Below the pieces are notes generated by a model. That model worked only from the letters and a program-made list of their open reading frames with translations, was not told the DNA's origin and searched no databases. From Massilia sp. 9I (GTDB taxonomy: Bacteria; Pseudomonadota; Gammaproteobacteria; Burkholderiales; Burkholderiaceae_D): a stretch of DNA of 64,000 nt. Below are positions 19,288-28,515 of this stretch, piece by piece; the first letter of the stretch is position 1, and the number at the start of each line of letters is the position of its first letter. The position numbers were made by a program, and so were the translations under genes. The DNA is taken from contig NZ_LR733275.1 in NCBI RefSeq assembly GCF_902506415.1, positions 4,249,856 through 4,313,855 on the forward strand. Direction: 5' to 3'.

Positions 19288-20862
19288 TCAGCCATTCGAT
19301 TTGGCGCTGTTATTTTTGTAGCGGCGGCCGGCGAGCCAGGCGCCGAGCAGCATCAGGGCGCCAAGCAGCAGGAAGGCGAGGTTGCCGGCGCGGACGTAGG
19401 GCGTCAGCCCTTCGGTGCCGCGCACCGTCGCCGCCAGCACGCCGCGTTGGTAAAAGGGCAGGCGCGCGACGACCTTGCCGCGGCCATCGATGACGGCGGT
19501 GGCGCCGTTGTTCGTCGAGCGCAGCATCGGGCGGCCGGTCTCGATCGCGCGCATCTGCGAGATCTGCAGGTGCTGCGGGATCGCCACCGATTCGCCATAC
19601 CAGGCCAGGTTCGATACGTTCAGCAGCAGGGTCGCCGGGCGCGGCGCATTGCGCAGCTGGGCCGCGATCTCTTCGCCAAAGGCGTCCTCGTAGCAGATGT
19701 TGGGCAGCACCAGCTGGTCCTTGATCGGGAAGGGGGCCTGCAGCGCTGCGCCGCGGGTCTGGTCGCCCAGCGGGATGTGCATCAGGTCGGTGAACCAGCG
19801 GAAGCCCGGCGGGATGAATTCGCCGAAGGGCACCAGGTGGTGCTTGTCGTAGCGGTAGGGCGCAGATCCCGGACCGAAGGCGATCACGCTGTTGCCGTAG
19901 TTGGTCGGGCTGTCCATCATCGGGATGCCGAGCATCAGGTGGCTGCCGGTCTGCTTGGCAAACGACTGCAGGCCGCGCAGGTAGTCCGGCGCCAGCTGTT
20001 GCGGCGTGACGGGAATCGCGGTCTCCGGCGTGGCGATCAGGTCGGCCGGGGCGGCGGTGATCATGCCGTGGTAGCGCGTGACGATGTCGGTCAGGTAGGC
20101 CATGTCGAACTTCTGGTCCTGCGCGACGTCGCCCTGCAGCAGGCGCACGCTGAGCGGCTGGCCGACCTCGTGGGTCCAGGCGACCTGCTTCAGGCCGAAG
20201 CCGGCCGCCATCAGCGCCGCGAACAGGCCGATGGCGGGCCAGCGCGCGCGCTGGGTCAGCATCACGAGGCAGCCCGCGCAGACGGCCGCCAGCACGCCGA
20301 GGCCATAGACGCCGACCAGCGGCGCGTAGCCGGCGAGCGGTGACACGTTGTGGGCGTAACCTGCGGACGCCCAGGGGAAACCGGTGAAGACCCAGCCGCG
20401 CATCCATTCCGACACGCCCCAGGCGACGGGCAGCACCAGCAGCACGAAGCTGGACACGGGCAGCGACCATTTGCGGCGCAGCCAGCTGGACACGCCGCCG
20501 GCAAAGGCGCCGAAGAGGCCCATGTACAGGCCGAGCACGGCGATGGCGATCGCGCCAAGAATAGCGGGCAGGCCGCCGAAGCGGGTGATGGCGATGTACA
20601 GCCAGTGCATGCCGGCCACCGACCAGCCGAAGCCGAAGGCCCAGCCGAGCCAGGCGCCGCGGCGGCTTGATGTGCCCATGCCGACCTGGTAGAAGAACCA
20701 GGCGAGGGCCAGGAACTGCACCGGCCACCAGCCGAAGGGCTCGAAGGACAGCAGGGAGGTGCTGCCCGCGAGCGCCATCAGTACCAGGGCCTTCGGGGAA
20801 GGCCTGGTGCCGCGCAGTGCCGGGTCAGGAGTCGTTACGGGCTGGGTACGGCGGCGCAGCAT
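19288..20862 (-). CDS. lnt: Apolipoprotein N-acyltransferase
   Basis: Lnt of 524 aa, an inner-membrane enzyme that N-acylates the cysteine of lipoproteins. About seven hydrophobic helices occupy the N-terminal 215 residues. The nitrilase-like domain follows with ATPETAIPV (Glu), KHHLVPFGEF (Lys) and LPNICYEDAFGE (catalytic Cys), and a last helix near the C-terminus. The ATG overlaps the stop of corC by one base (TGATG in the minus strand), a conserved coupling in proteobacteria. Confidence 0.97.
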   Translation of the reverse strand: MLRRRTQPVTTPDPALRGTRPSPKALVLMALAGSTSLLSFEPFGWWPVQFLALAWFFYQVGMGTSSRRGAWLGWAFGFGWSVAGMHWLYIAITRFGGLPAILGAIAIAVLGLYMGLFGAFAGGVSSWLRRKWSLPVSSFVLLVLPVAWGVSEWMRGWVFTGFPWASAGYAHNVSPLAGYAPLVGVYGLGVLAAVCAGCLVMLTQRARWPAIGLFAALMAAGFGLKQVAWTHEVGQPLSVRLLQGDVAQDQKFDMAYLTDIVTRYHGMITAAPADLIATPETAIPVTPQQLAPDYLRGLQSFAKQTGSHLMLGIPMMDSPTNYGNSVIAFGPGSAPYRYDKHHLVPFGEFIPPGFRWFTDLMHIPLGDQTRGAALQAPFPIKDQLVLPNICYEDAFGEEIAAQLRNAPRPATLLLNVSNLAWYGESVAIPQHLQISQMRAIETGRPMLRSTNNGATAVIDGRGKVVARLPFYQRGVLAATVRGTEGLTPYVRAGNLAFLLLGALMLLGAWLAGRRYKNNSAKSNG

Positions 20863-21740
20863 CAGTCGTGGTTGTCGTCGCGGTCCGGCAGCTTTTCGAC
20901 CAGCAGCACGTGAATCTGACGCGCGTCGGCGCGCAGCACTTCGAAGCGCAGGTTCTCGAGGTCGAACACTTCACCCTTGTGCGGCATGCGGCCGAGGTGG
21001 CTGGCCACCAGGCCGCCGATGGTGTCGGCGTCGTCTTCGGACAGGTCGGCGCCGACCTCTTCGTTGAACTGCTCGATCTCGGTCAGCGCCTTGACGCGCC
21101 AGCGCGGGCCCAGCTGGCCCTCCTTGATCGACAGGATGTTGTCTTCGTCCTCGTCGACGTCGTACTCGTCGTCGATGTCGCCGACGATCTGCTCGAGCAC
21201 GTCCTCGATGGTGATCAGGCCGGCCACGCCGCTGTACTCGTCGACGACGATGGCCATGTGGTTATGGTTGGCGCGGAAGTCGCGCAGCAGCACGTTCAGG
21301 CGCTTCGATTCCGGGATGAAGATCGCCGGGCGCAGCATCTTGCGCACGTCGAAGGAGTCCTCGGCGTAGTAGCGCAGCAGGTCCTTGGCCAGCAGGATGC
21401 CGACCACCTTGTCGCGCTCGCCCTCGATGGCGGGGAAGCGCGAGTGCTGGGTTTCGAGCACGATCGGCAGCCACTGCTCGATCGGGTCGGTAATGTCGAT
21501 CACGTCCATTTGCGAACGCGGCACCATGATGTCGCGCACCGACAGGTCGGAGACCTGGAACACGCCCTCGATCATCGAGAGTGCGTCGGCGTCGATCAGG
21601 TTGCGCTCGTGGGCTTCGTGCAGGACTTCGAGGAGTTCCGCGCGGTTTTCAGGCTCGGGGGAGATGAGTGCGGTCAGCCGTTCGAACAGCGACCGGTGGG
21701 GTTTGGCGTCCGATCGGACGTCACTGGGATACTCGGGCAT
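20862..21740 (-). CDS. corC: HlyC/CorC family CBS-domain protein
   Basis: CorC/YbeX of 292 aa: a tandem CBS pair (about residues 60-185, DIMVPRSQMDVIDI and VVDEYSGVAGLIT) followed by a CorC_HlyC C-terminal domain ending with LRADARQIHVLLVEKLP. It lacks the membrane DUF21 domain, so it is the soluble cytosolic type linked to magnesium/cobalt efflux and, in recent work, to ribosome homeostasis together with ybeY. The ATG giving MPEYPSD is chosen; further upstream codons look non-coding. Order ybeY-corC-lnt is classical. Confidence 0.94.
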   Translation of the reverse strand: MPEYPSDVRSDAKPHRSLFERLTALISPEPENRAELLEVLHEAHERNLIDADALSMIEGVFQVSDLSVRDIMVPRSQMDVIDITDPIEQWLPIVLETQHSRFPAIEGERDKVVGILLAKDLLRYYAEDSFDVRKMLRPAIFIPESKRLNVLLRDFRANHNHMAIVVDEYSGVAGLITIEDVLEQIVGDIDDEYDVDEDEDNILSIKEGQLGPRWRVKALTEIEQFNEEVGADLSEDDADTIGGLVASHLGRMPHKGEVFDLENLRFEVLRADARQIHVLLVEKLPDRDDNHD

Positions 21741-21865
21741 AGTTGGCGTGAAGCCGTTGTTACGATGGGGTATAGGATACACCAAAAGGGGCGATGGCCC
21801 ACAATGCACGCCGATCACGGCATGTTGACGTACGGAAAGGGCGGGATCGCGCCCGCCCCCGTGTT

Positions 21866-22333
21866 TCAGTCGGCGTACGGATCCGGGTAGCCGAGCACTT
21901 CCATGATGTCGCTCTCGAACTGCTCCATCTCCTCGGCTTCCTCGTCGTGTTCGTGGTCGTAGCCCTGGGCGTGCAGCACGCCGTGCACCACCAGGTGGGC
22001 CGCGTGCTCCTCGACGGTTTTACCCTGTTCCTCGGCTTCGCGCTGCAGGACGTCGGTGCACAGGATGATGTCGGCCTGGGTCGGGTCGTCCTCGCCCAGT
22101 TCCTCGCCTTCGTTGTAGGCGAAGGTCAGCACGTTGGTGGCGTAGTCCTTGCCGCGGTACTGGCGGTTGAGCGACTGCCCTTCATCAAGATCGACGAAGC
22201 GGATCGCCAGTTCGGCCGGACCGAGCAGCGCCGCTTCCACCCAGCGCTGCAGCATGTCCTGCGTGATCTCCTGTTCCAGGCGGGTGTCGGCGTACTGGAC
22301 GTCGAGATCGAGCTTATGTTTTTTTTCTTGCAT
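21866..22333 (-). CDS. ybeY: Endoribonuclease YbeY (rRNA maturation factor)
   Basis: YbeY of 155 aa, a single-strand-specific metalloendoribonuclease for 16S rRNA 3'-end maturation and ribosome quality control. The zinc motif [11 protein letters not shown] (HxxxHxxxxxH) is intact, with the upstream [12 protein letters not shown] and DIILCTDV blocks. The start overlaps the end of phoL by 20 bases. A Glu-rich segment ([15 protein letters not shown]) follows the metal site, as usual in the family. Confidence 0.97.
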   Translation of the reverse strand: MQEKKHKLDLDVQYADTRLEQEITQDMLQRWVEAALLGPAELAIRFVDLDEGQSLNRQYRGKDYATNVLTFAYNEGEELGEDDPTQADIILCTDVLQREAEEQGKTVEEHAAHLVVHGVLHAQGYDHEHDEEAEEMEQFESDIMEVLGYPDPYAD

Positions 22334-23405
22334 TTTTCACAGGTAGCGGTTTGGGGAGGGCGGCCAGTTCCTCGATCGAGGAATTCTTTTCGTAGGCGTC
22401 GATGATACGCGCCACCACCGGGTGGCGCACCACGTCTTCGCTGGCGAAATGGGTGAAGGCGATGCCGCGCACGTTCTTCAGCACGTGGATCGCGTCCACC
22501 AGGCCCGAGCGCTGGGACTTGTGCAGGTCGACCTGGGTCACGTCGCCGGTGATCACGGCCTTGCTGCCGAAGCCGATGCGGGTCAGGAACATCTTCATCT
22601 GCTCGACGGTCGTGTTCTGGGCTTCGTCCAGGATCACGAAGGCGTGGTTCAAGGTGCGCCCGCGCATGTAGGCCAGCGGGGCGATCTCGATCACCTGCTT
22701 CTCGAACAGCTTCTGGGTGCGATCAAAACCGAGCAGGTCGTACAGCGCGTCGTACAGCGGGCGCAGGTAGGGATCGACCTTCTGGCTCAGGTCGCCAGGC
22801 AGGAAGCCGAGACGCTCGCCCGCTTCCACCGCCGGACGGGTCAGGATGATGCGCTTGACCGCGTCGCGCTCCAGCGCGTCGACCGCGCAGGCCACCGCGA
22901 GGTAGGTCTTGCCGGTGCCGGCCGGGCCGACGCCGAAGCTGATGTCGTGTTCGAGCACGGACTTCAGGTACTGGATCTGGTGCGGGGTGCGCCCGCGCAG
23001 GTCGCTGCGGCGGGTCTTCAGGGTAGGGCTGACCAGTTCGGACGCCTCGGTGCTGTCCGCATCGATGTCGCCGTCCTTGACTTCCTTCTCCGCGGGCGCC
23101 GGCGCCTCCGCCTCAGGCGGGCTGCGCGGCTTCAGGCCGGAACGCTGCTCGACCAGGGCCAGCTGCACTTCCTCGATCGGTACGACCTTGTTGGCCACGG
23201 CGTAGAAGCGCTCGAGCAGTTCGACCGCGCGCTCGGCATTGCTGCCGCTGACGATGAATTTTTCGCCGCGCCGGAAGACGGTGACGTCAAGCGCGGCCGA
23301 GATCTGGCGCAGGTTCTCGTCGAGTGGGCCGCACAGGTGGGCAAGCCGCGTGTTGTCGAGCGGATCGGGGATGAAATAGGAAGGCTGTTGTGGTGTGTTT
23401 TTCAA
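22314..23405 (-). CDS. phoL: PhoH-like ATPase (PhoL/YbeZ)
   Basis: PhoH-family ATPase of 363 aa. The N-terminal 100 residues hold a KH-like RNA-binding region ([24 protein letters not shown]). The ATPase core follows with [11 protein letters not shown] (Walker A), [11 protein letters not shown] (Walker B) and [20 protein letters not shown]. It is believed to act with YbeY in RNA metabolism. The start is a TTG whose TTGA overlaps the miaB stop, without a strong ribosome site, which suggests translation coupled to miaB. Residues 110-135 are an acidic linker. Confidence 0.93.
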   Translation of the reverse strand: MKNTPQQPSYFIPDPLDNTRLAHLCGPLDENLRQISAALDVTVFRRGEKFIVSGSNAERAVELLERFYAVANKVVPIEEVQLALVEQRSGLKPRSPPEAEAPAPAEKEVKDGDIDADSTEASELVSPTLKTRRSDLRGRTPHQIQYLKSVLEHDISFGVGPAGTGKTYLAVACAVDALERDAVKRIILTRPAVEAGERLGFLPGDLSQKVDPYLRPLYDALYDLLGFDRTQKLFEKQVIEIAPLAYMRGRTLNHAFVILDEAQNTTVEQMKMFLTRIGFGSKAVITGDVTQVDLHKSQRSGLVDAIHVLKNVRGIAFTHFASEDVVRHPVVARIIDAYEKNSSIEELAALPKPLPVKNARKKT

Positions 23406-24760
23406 CTGGCTTTGGCAATCGTGTCTAGGTTGGCGACGAGTTCGCCGCGCAGGAAGTAATCATGGCTCGCACTGATACGCACGTCGACGAGCTGGCCGAT
23501 CAGGCTGGCGCCGGCGTCGGCGATGAAGTTGACCACGCGGTTGTTTTCGGTACGGCCCTGCAGCTGCTCCGGATATCGCTTCGAGGGACCCTCGACCAGG
23601 ACGCGCTGCACGCTACCGACCATTGCTGCACTATATTTGCGCGTATTCGCGTCAATCAAGGCCTGCAGACGCTGCAATCGCGCGAGTTTCACTTCGTGCG
23701 GCGTATCGTCCTCGAGATTGGCGGCCGGGGTGCCCGGACGCTTGCTGAAGATGAAGCTGAAACTGTTGTCGAAACCGACGTCCTCGACCAGTTTCATCAT
23801 GGCCTCGAAGTCGGCATCGGTTTCGCCCGGGAAGCCGACGATGAAGTCGGACGAGAACACCATCTCCGGGCGCACCGCCCGGATGCGGCGGATGATCGAC
23901 TTGTATTCCAGGGCGGTGTAGCCGCGCTTCATGGCGCCGAGGATGCGGTCGGAGCCGTGCTGCACCGGCAGGTAGATCTGGTTCACCAGCTGCGGGATGC
24001 GCGCGTAGGCGTCGATCAGGCGCTGGGTGAATTCCTTCGGATGGCTGGTGACGTAGCGCAGGCGCTCCACGCCCGGGATGTCGGCAATATATTCCAGCAG
24101 CAGGGCGAAGTCGGCGACCTCGCCGTTCTCCATTGCCCCACGGTAAGCGTTCACGTTCTGGCCCAGCAGCATGATTTCACGCACGCCCTGAGCGGCCAGG
24201 CCGGCGCACTCGGTCAGCACGTCGCCAAAGGGGCGCGAGACTTCCTCGCCGCGGGTGTAGGGCACCACGCAATAGCTGCAGTACTTGCTGCAGCCTTCCA
24301 TGATCGACACGTAGGCCACCGGGCCTTCCACCTTGGCCGGCGGCAGGTGGTCGAACTTTTCGATTTCCGGGAAGCTGATATCGACCTGGGTCGCGCCGCT
24401 GCTGCGCCGTTCGCGGATCAGCTGGGGCAGGCGGTGCAGGGTTTGCGGACCGAAGACGACGTCGACGTGCGGCGCGCGCTTGACGATGGCAGCCCCTTCC
24501 TGCGACGCCACGCAGCCGCCCACGCCGATCACCAGTTCGGGCTTGTCGCGCTTGAGCGCCTTGAATCGGCCCAGGTCGGAGAACACTTTTTCTTGCGCTT
24601 TTTCACGGATCGAGCAGGTGTTCAGCAGGATGACGTCGGCGTCTTCGGGCGAGTCGGTACGGACCAGCCCGTCGGACGCGCTGAGGACGTCCGCCATCTT
24701 GTCCGAATCGTATTCGTTCATCTGGCAGCCGAAGGTCTTGATGAATACTTTTTTCTGCAT
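23402..24760 (-). CDS. miaB: tRNA-2-methylthio-N6-dimethylallyladenosine synthase
   Basis: Radical-SAM methylthiotransferase of 452 aa that converts i6A37 to ms2i6A37 in tRNA, acting after MiaA (encoded at 39.8 kb). The UPF0004 domain begins [19 protein letters not shown] with cluster cysteines at [16 protein letters not shown] and [11 protein letters not shown]. The radical SAM motif is [20 protein letters not shown] domain closes the protein. It is the first gene of the minus-strand run miaB-phoL-ybeY-corC-lnt. Confidence 0.97.
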   Translation of the reverse strand: MQKKVFIKTFGCQMNEYDSDKMADVLSASDGLVRTDSPEDADVILLNTCSIREKAQEKVFSDLGRFKALKRDKPELVIGVGGCVASQEGAAIVKRAPHVDVVFGPQTLHRLPQLIRERRSSGATQVDISFPEIEKFDHLPPAKVEGPVAYVSIMEGCSKYCSYCVVPYTRGEEVSRPFGDVLTECAGLAAQGVREIMLLGQNVNAYRGAMENGEVADFALLLEYIADIPGVERLRYVTSHPKEFTQRLIDAYARIPQLVNQIYLPVQHGSDRILGAMKRGYTALEYKSIIRRIRAVRPEMVFSSDFIVGFPGETDADFEAMMKLVEDVGFDNSFSFIFSKRPGTPAANLEDDTPHEVKLARLQRLQALIDANTRKYSAAMVGSVQRVLVEGPSKRYPEQLQGRTENNRVVNFIADAGASLIGQLVDVRISASHDYFLRGELVANLDTIAKAS

Positions 24761-25376
24761 GAAGTGCTGTATGGAAAGGGGAGAGCGGGTGCTTGGGAAG
24801 AACAGAGGGCCAGTTTACCGTAAATCCCGTTTCGGCCCCGCAAAGGACATCTTGCCGCCCATTTTTGGTGCCGGCCGGAACGAAGCGTTTCTTAACCTAA
24901 AGTAATTGCAAGCTTGCTCAGATTGTTAAATATAGGATGGCTACCGGATCGTCTCCATCCATTAAAAATTGTCATGTGGAACTCAAGATTTTCCTCTTGT
25001 AAATCAAGAGCTTTGGGCTAACTTCTAATCAGGAAAATTTATTAAAGAAATCTCTTGCGTGCGCCACAAATAATCCCCATGTGCTGAAATGCCTATGTGA
25101 CAAGCTTTCCGCACGATAGCTTGATTTCTGACAATGAGTCACATGCGCGGCTCGGATGTACTGTCGATGTATGAGGCTGATAATTTGTTTGAAAGACAAG
25201 TGCGCATGCGGAGGGGGTACGCGGGGGCATGCAGTCCGGTACGCGTCTTAAGGGGTTCTTCAGGCTGAGCCTGTTTAATTTCCTAAAGGTAGTCCGGGAA
25301 CTTAAGTTGACGAAATGTAGTCTTTAACAAAAGTTCGTGAAGGAACTATTTTAACCAAACTGAAGAGGTAAACATC
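24761..25376. other. Long AT-rich intergenic leader with several inverted repeats
   Basis: About 616 bases without a credible gene, strikingly AT-rich between 24,895 and 25,130. Perfect inverted repeats are CTCTTG 24994-24999 / CAAGAG 25005-25010, CAAGCT 25101-25106 / AGCTTG 25118-25123, nested within ATGTGAC 25095-25101 / GTCACAT 25138-25144. AGTTC..GAACT lies just before the next gene (about 25,332-25,347). TTGACG at 25307-25312 could be a -35 box but lacks a good -10. It may hold divergent promoters, silencer binding sites or a small RNA. Confidence 0.45.
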
Positions 25377-25775
25377 ATGGCACAACAACATCATGCTCTG
25401 TCTTCGCAAGAAAGCTACAATCCGAACCACCTGCTCGACATCCTGCTCGGCAAGATGCAACTGAAGAACGATGCTGCGCTGTCGCGCATGCTCGAGGTGG
25501 CCCCGCCAGTGATCAGCAAGATTCGCCACCACCGCCTGCCGGTCGGCGCTTCGCTGCTGATCCGCATGCACGAAGTGACCGGCATGAGTATCCGCGACCT
25601 GCGCGACCTGATGGGCGATCGCCGCACCAAGTACCGCCTGTCGGACGCACAAGGCCGCCCGAAGCCAGAAGAGAAGGCAGCTCAGGCAGCCGCAGCCGCA
25701 GCACAGCAGCAACAGCAGCAAACGCAACAGCAGGGTAACGAAGCCAATCCGTCGACCGGCAATTATGCCCACTGA
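25377..25775 (+). CDS. XRE-like helix-turn-helix protein with Gln-rich tail
   Basis: Protein of 132 aa. Residues about 18-80 read like a Cro/CI-type fold: LLGKMQLKNDAALSRMLEVAPPVISKIRHHR, then LLIRMHEVTGMSIRDLRDLMG, where AALSRML...PPVISKIR fits the helix-turn-helix. The last 35 residues are Ala/Gln-rich (poly-Q) and probably disordered. I recall similar proteins in Oxalobacteraceae, but their function is unknown to me; DNA binding is inferred. The ATG follows GAAGAGGT with good spacing. It stands alone behind a long AT-rich leader, which suggests elaborate regulation. Confidence 0.75.
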   Translation: MAQQHHALSSQESYNPNHLLDILLGKMQLKNDAALSRMLEVAPPVISKIRHHRLPVGASLLIRMHEVTGMSIRDLRDLMGDRRTKYRLSDAQGRPKPEEKAAQAAAAAAQQQQQQTQQQGNEANPSTGNYAH

Positions 25776-25915
25776 TGCCGTGGGCATGACGGCCGCGACT
25801 GTCATGCCTTCGGTGCCAGCGGGCTGCGGCACGGCGCCCTGAGCGCCTGCCGCGCCGGCTCGACCGGCTTTCCATCATGCGCCTCGCTGCGCATTTTGGC
25901 GTTCCTTGCATCCCA

Positions 25916-26773
25916 TCAGGCCATCAGGATGGCCGACATCTCCTCGTACTGCAGCTCCGTCTCGTGGAAGACCTGCAGCCACGCTTCTTCCGTCAGCCCC
26001 AGCGCCGTCCAGGCCACCGACGACACCCGCGGCGCCAGCTCGTCCGGATTGCCGGCCAGGTCCAGCGCATGCACGACGCCGCTCGCCACGTGCACGATGG
26101 TCGCCAGGAAACCGGCGCCCGCCGCTTCCGGCGTGTGGTGATAAGCGATCGCCTGGCGCATGGTGTCGGAAAAATTCCAGTGGGCGGCCAGGGCCACCCC
26201 GGCATCGACGTGGTCGAGGCCCAGCAGGGTGCGTTCGGCGTCGATCAGCTCGCCGTCATTCTTGTCGCGCAGCGACAGCACCGCCTGGTAGCGCTCCGGG
26301 AAGCGCGCCACCAGCACCAGGCGCCCGATGTCGTGCAGCAGGCCGGCGGTGAAGGCGTAGTCGGCGTTGAAGCGCACCCGGCGCGCCAGCGCGCGGGCGC
26401 AGGCGGCGGTCGCGATCGAATGGCGCCAGAAGGCCTTGTCGTTGAAGCCCGGGCAGCGGCCGGCCGGGAAGCATCCGGTCAGCGCGGCCGTGGTGATCAG
26501 GTTGCGCGTGGCCTGGAAGCCGAGGAAGGTCATGGCCTGCTGGATGGTGGTCGCCTTTACCTGCAATCCGTAGGCGGAAGAATTGGCCAGGCGCAGGGTC
26601 TTGGCGGTCAGCGCCGGGTCGTTCGCCACCTTCCTGGCCAGCACGCCGATGTCGATGTCTTCCTGCTCGATGCTGCCGAGCAGTTCCATGACGACGGCCG
26701 GCAACGAGGGCAGGTCGTCGACGCCGCCGAGGATGTCGGCGCTGTCGAGCTTGCTCGTGTCCGGGACGTTCAT
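25916..26773 (-). CDS. HDOD domain-containing protein
   Basis: HDOD (HD-related output domain) protein of 285 aa. It starts with LPSLPAVVMELLGSIEQEDIDIGVLARKVANDPALTAKTL, the classic HDOD opening, followed by LANSSAYG and FWRHSIATA. LLHDIGRLVL retains an HD-like dipeptide, although HDOD domains are usually regulatory. Such proteins relay signals to two-component or c-di-GMP pathways. Its ATG overlaps the stop of the upstream small protein gene (ATGA), so the two are co-translated. The start MNVPDTSK is preferred over 21 in-frame upstream residues. Confidence 0.88.
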   Translation of the reverse strand: MNVPDTSKLDSADILGGVDDLPSLPAVVMELLGSIEQEDIDIGVLARKVANDPALTAKTLRLANSSAYGLQVKATTIQQAMTFLGFQATRNLITTAALTGCFPAGRCPGFNDKAFWRHSIATAACARALARRVRFNADYAFTAGLLHDIGRLVLVARFPERYQAVLSLRDKNDGELIDAERTLLGLDHVDAGVALAAHWNFSDTMRQAIAYHHTPEAAGAGFLATIVHVASGVVHALDLAGNPDELAPRVSSVAWTALGLTEEAWLQVFHETELQYEEMSAILMA

Positions 26774-27099
26774 GGCGCCACCTCGCGGCGCAGGCGGTAA
26801 TCCTCGACGTAGCGGCGCAGCAGGCCGGTGGCCCAATCGCCGTGGTCGTCGCGGTCGTTGTGGCGGAACACATGATCGACCCTAGCCTGGATCGCTGCCG
26901 GATCCGGCGCGCTCACCGGCGCCGCGCGCACGATCGGCGCCGCGGCGATGCCGTGCCGGGCCAGCGACCCGATGGTCGCCTCATTCAGCGCCATGCCTTC
27001 GGCCAGCAGCACGTTCCCGTGCGCGTCGAGCAGCGCATCGGCGAGCACCATGCCTGGATACAGGTGCGCCAGCGCTACCAGTTCGTAGCTATCGCTCAT
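26770..27099 (-). CDS. Small protein with DUF3391-like segment, partner of HDOD protein
   Basis: Protein of 109 aa. The first 55 residues resemble the N-terminal segment found before HD-GYP domains (DUF3391-like): LYPGMVLADALLDAHGNVLLAEGMALNEATIGSLARHG. The remaining residues include a His/Asp/Arg-rich stretch (VFRHNDRDDHGDW). No catalytic domain follows, so it looks like a free-standing version of a module normally fused to an HD output domain. It overlaps the HDOD gene by four bases, which suggests the two proteins work together. Function unknown. Confidence 0.7.
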   Translation of the reverse strand: MSDSYELVALAHLYPGMVLADALLDAHGNVLLAEGMALNEATIGSLARHGIAAAPIVRAAPVSAPDPAAIQARVDHVFRHNDRDDHGDWATGLLRRYVEDYRLRREVAP

Positions 27100-27261
27100 G
27101 TTCTTTCCTCTTATTTCCTTCTTTCAATGAGCGCTCGATCTTAACACCCGCTTCCTTGGCCGGTACGCGCTGGCGCAGGAACTGTGGCGTTCGTGCAGCG
27201 GACGCGACAAATGTTGTACGCTTGCAATTCGCGACCTCCATCGCCTCATCACAAGGACACC

Positions 27262-27867
27262 ATGAAACTGTATGTCAGCCCCGGCGCCTGCTCCCTTGCG
27301 CCGCACATTGCCCTGACCGCCGCCGGCCTGCCGTTCTCGATCGAACGCGTCAGCCTGAAAACCAAGGCCATCGCCAGCGGCGGCGACTTCCGCGAGATCA
27401 ACCCCAAGGGTTCGGTGCCGGCCCTGCTGCTGGACGACGGCAAGGTGCTGACCGAAGCCGCGGTGCTGCTGCAATACATCGCCGACCAGGCACCGGGCGC
27501 GCAGCTAATCCCGGCGCACGGCAGTTTCGAGCGCTACCAGGTGCTGGAATGGCTGAACTACACCGCCATGGAACTGCACAAGCGCTTCACGCCGATCTTC
27601 ACTCCGGGCGTGACCGAGGAAGGCCGCAACGCCGCCTGGGCCGCGCTGGCGCGTCCGTTGGGCTATGTGGCCGGCAAGCTGGAAGGTGGCGAGTTCCTTA
27701 CCGGCAGCGGTTTTACCATTGCCGACGCCTATCTGTTTACCGTGCTGAACTGGGCCCAGTTCGCCAAGTTCAGCCTGGACGACTGGCCGGCGCTGCAGGC
27801 CTACCAGGCGCGCGTCGGCGCCATCCCCTTCGTGCAGGAAGCGCTGCGCGCCGAAGGCCTGGCCTGA
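27262..27867 (+). CDS. gstA: Glutathione S-transferase
   Basis: Cytosolic GST of 201 aa, beta class. It begins MKLYVSPGACSLAPHIAL, with the active-site Cys (CS) of beta-class enzymes; NPKGSVPALLLDDG and LTEAAVLLQYIAD form the glutathione site, and the alpha-helical C-terminal domain has the N-capping motif GSGFTIADAYLF. It conjugates or reduces electrophiles with glutathione. The ATG at 27262 follows AAGGACACC; 26 upstream in-frame residues are not family-like. Confidence 0.94.
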   Translation: MKLYVSPGACSLAPHIALTAAGLPFSIERVSLKTKAIASGGDFREINPKGSVPALLLDDGKVLTEAAVLLQYIADQAPGAQLIPAHGSFERYQVLEWLNYTAMELHKRFTPIFTPGVTEEGRNAAWAALARPLGYVAGKLEGGEFLTGSGFTIADAYLFTVLNWAQFAKFSLDDWPALQAYQARVGAIPFVQEALRAEGLA

Positions 27868-27923
27868 CACAGGCCGTGTAAAGATTGCGCCACGCCCACA
27901 ACGCCTCAGCTAGGATCTCCGCC

Positions 27924-28469
27924 ATGAACAGCCAATGCTACGTCGCATTTTTGCGAGGAATCAATGTTGGACGCGCCAAGCGGATCGCGATGGCGGACCT
28001 GCGCGCGCTGGTCGAGAGCCTCGGCTATACGGGCGTGCGCACCCTGCTCAACAGCGGCAACGTGGTGTTCCGCGCCGCCGGCTCCACGGCCCAGGAAGCC
28101 GCCGCGGCGATCGAGGAAGCGCTGGTGCTCAAGCTGGGCGTGGCGGCGCGCGTGTTCGTGCTCGCGCACGAGGAGCTGTCCGCCGTCATGGCCGCCAACC
28201 CGCTGGTGGAGGTGGCGAGCGACTATTCGCGCCTCTACGTGTTCCTGCTGGGCGACGCGGCGCAGCGCGACAAGCTGGCCGCGCTCGACGGTCGGGACTG
28301 GGGCGGCGAACGCCTGGAGGTGGGCGACAGCGCGGTCTATGTCTGGTGTCCGGAAGGGATGCTGGATAGCGCAGCGGCTACGGCGCTTGGGAAACTTCTT
28401 GGAGATGGGACCACGTCCCGCAACTGGAATTCGCTGGTAAAGCTGCAGGCCCTGTGCGCCGCGACCTGA
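27924..28469 (+). CDS. DUF1697 domain-containing protein
   Basis: DUF1697 protein of 181 aa. Signature blocks are YVAFLRGINVGRAKRIAMADLR at the N-terminus and LLNSGNVVF in the middle, with TSRNWNSLVKLQAL at the C-terminus. Members are scattered widely among bacteria and their biochemical function is not established. The ATG at 27924 gives the family N-terminus; an earlier in-frame codon at 27885 does not. It ends shortly before a GC-rich hairpin shared with the convergent next gene. Confidence 0.88.
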   Translation: MNSQCYVAFLRGINVGRAKRIAMADLRALVESLGYTGVRTLLNSGNVVFRAAGSTAQEAAAAIEEALVLKLGVAARVFVLAHEELSAVMAANPLVEVASDYSRLYVFLLGDAAQRDKLAALDGRDWGGERLEVGDSAVYVWCPEGMLDSAAATALGKLLGDGTTSRNWNSLVKLQALCAAT

Positions 28470-28483
28470 GGGTCTGCCGGCAC

Positions 28484-28504
28484 GGCCGGGCAGGGCGCCC
28501 GGCC
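28484..28504. terminator. Hairpin between convergent genes
   Basis: Perfect 8-bp stem GGCCGGGC / GCCCGGCC with a 5-base loop, in the 46-base gap between the convergent DUF1697 gene and the short PEP-CTERM-like gene. No U-run follows on either strand, so intrinsic termination is only suspected. Confidence 0.4.
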
Positions 28505-28515
28505 TTACTACTACA

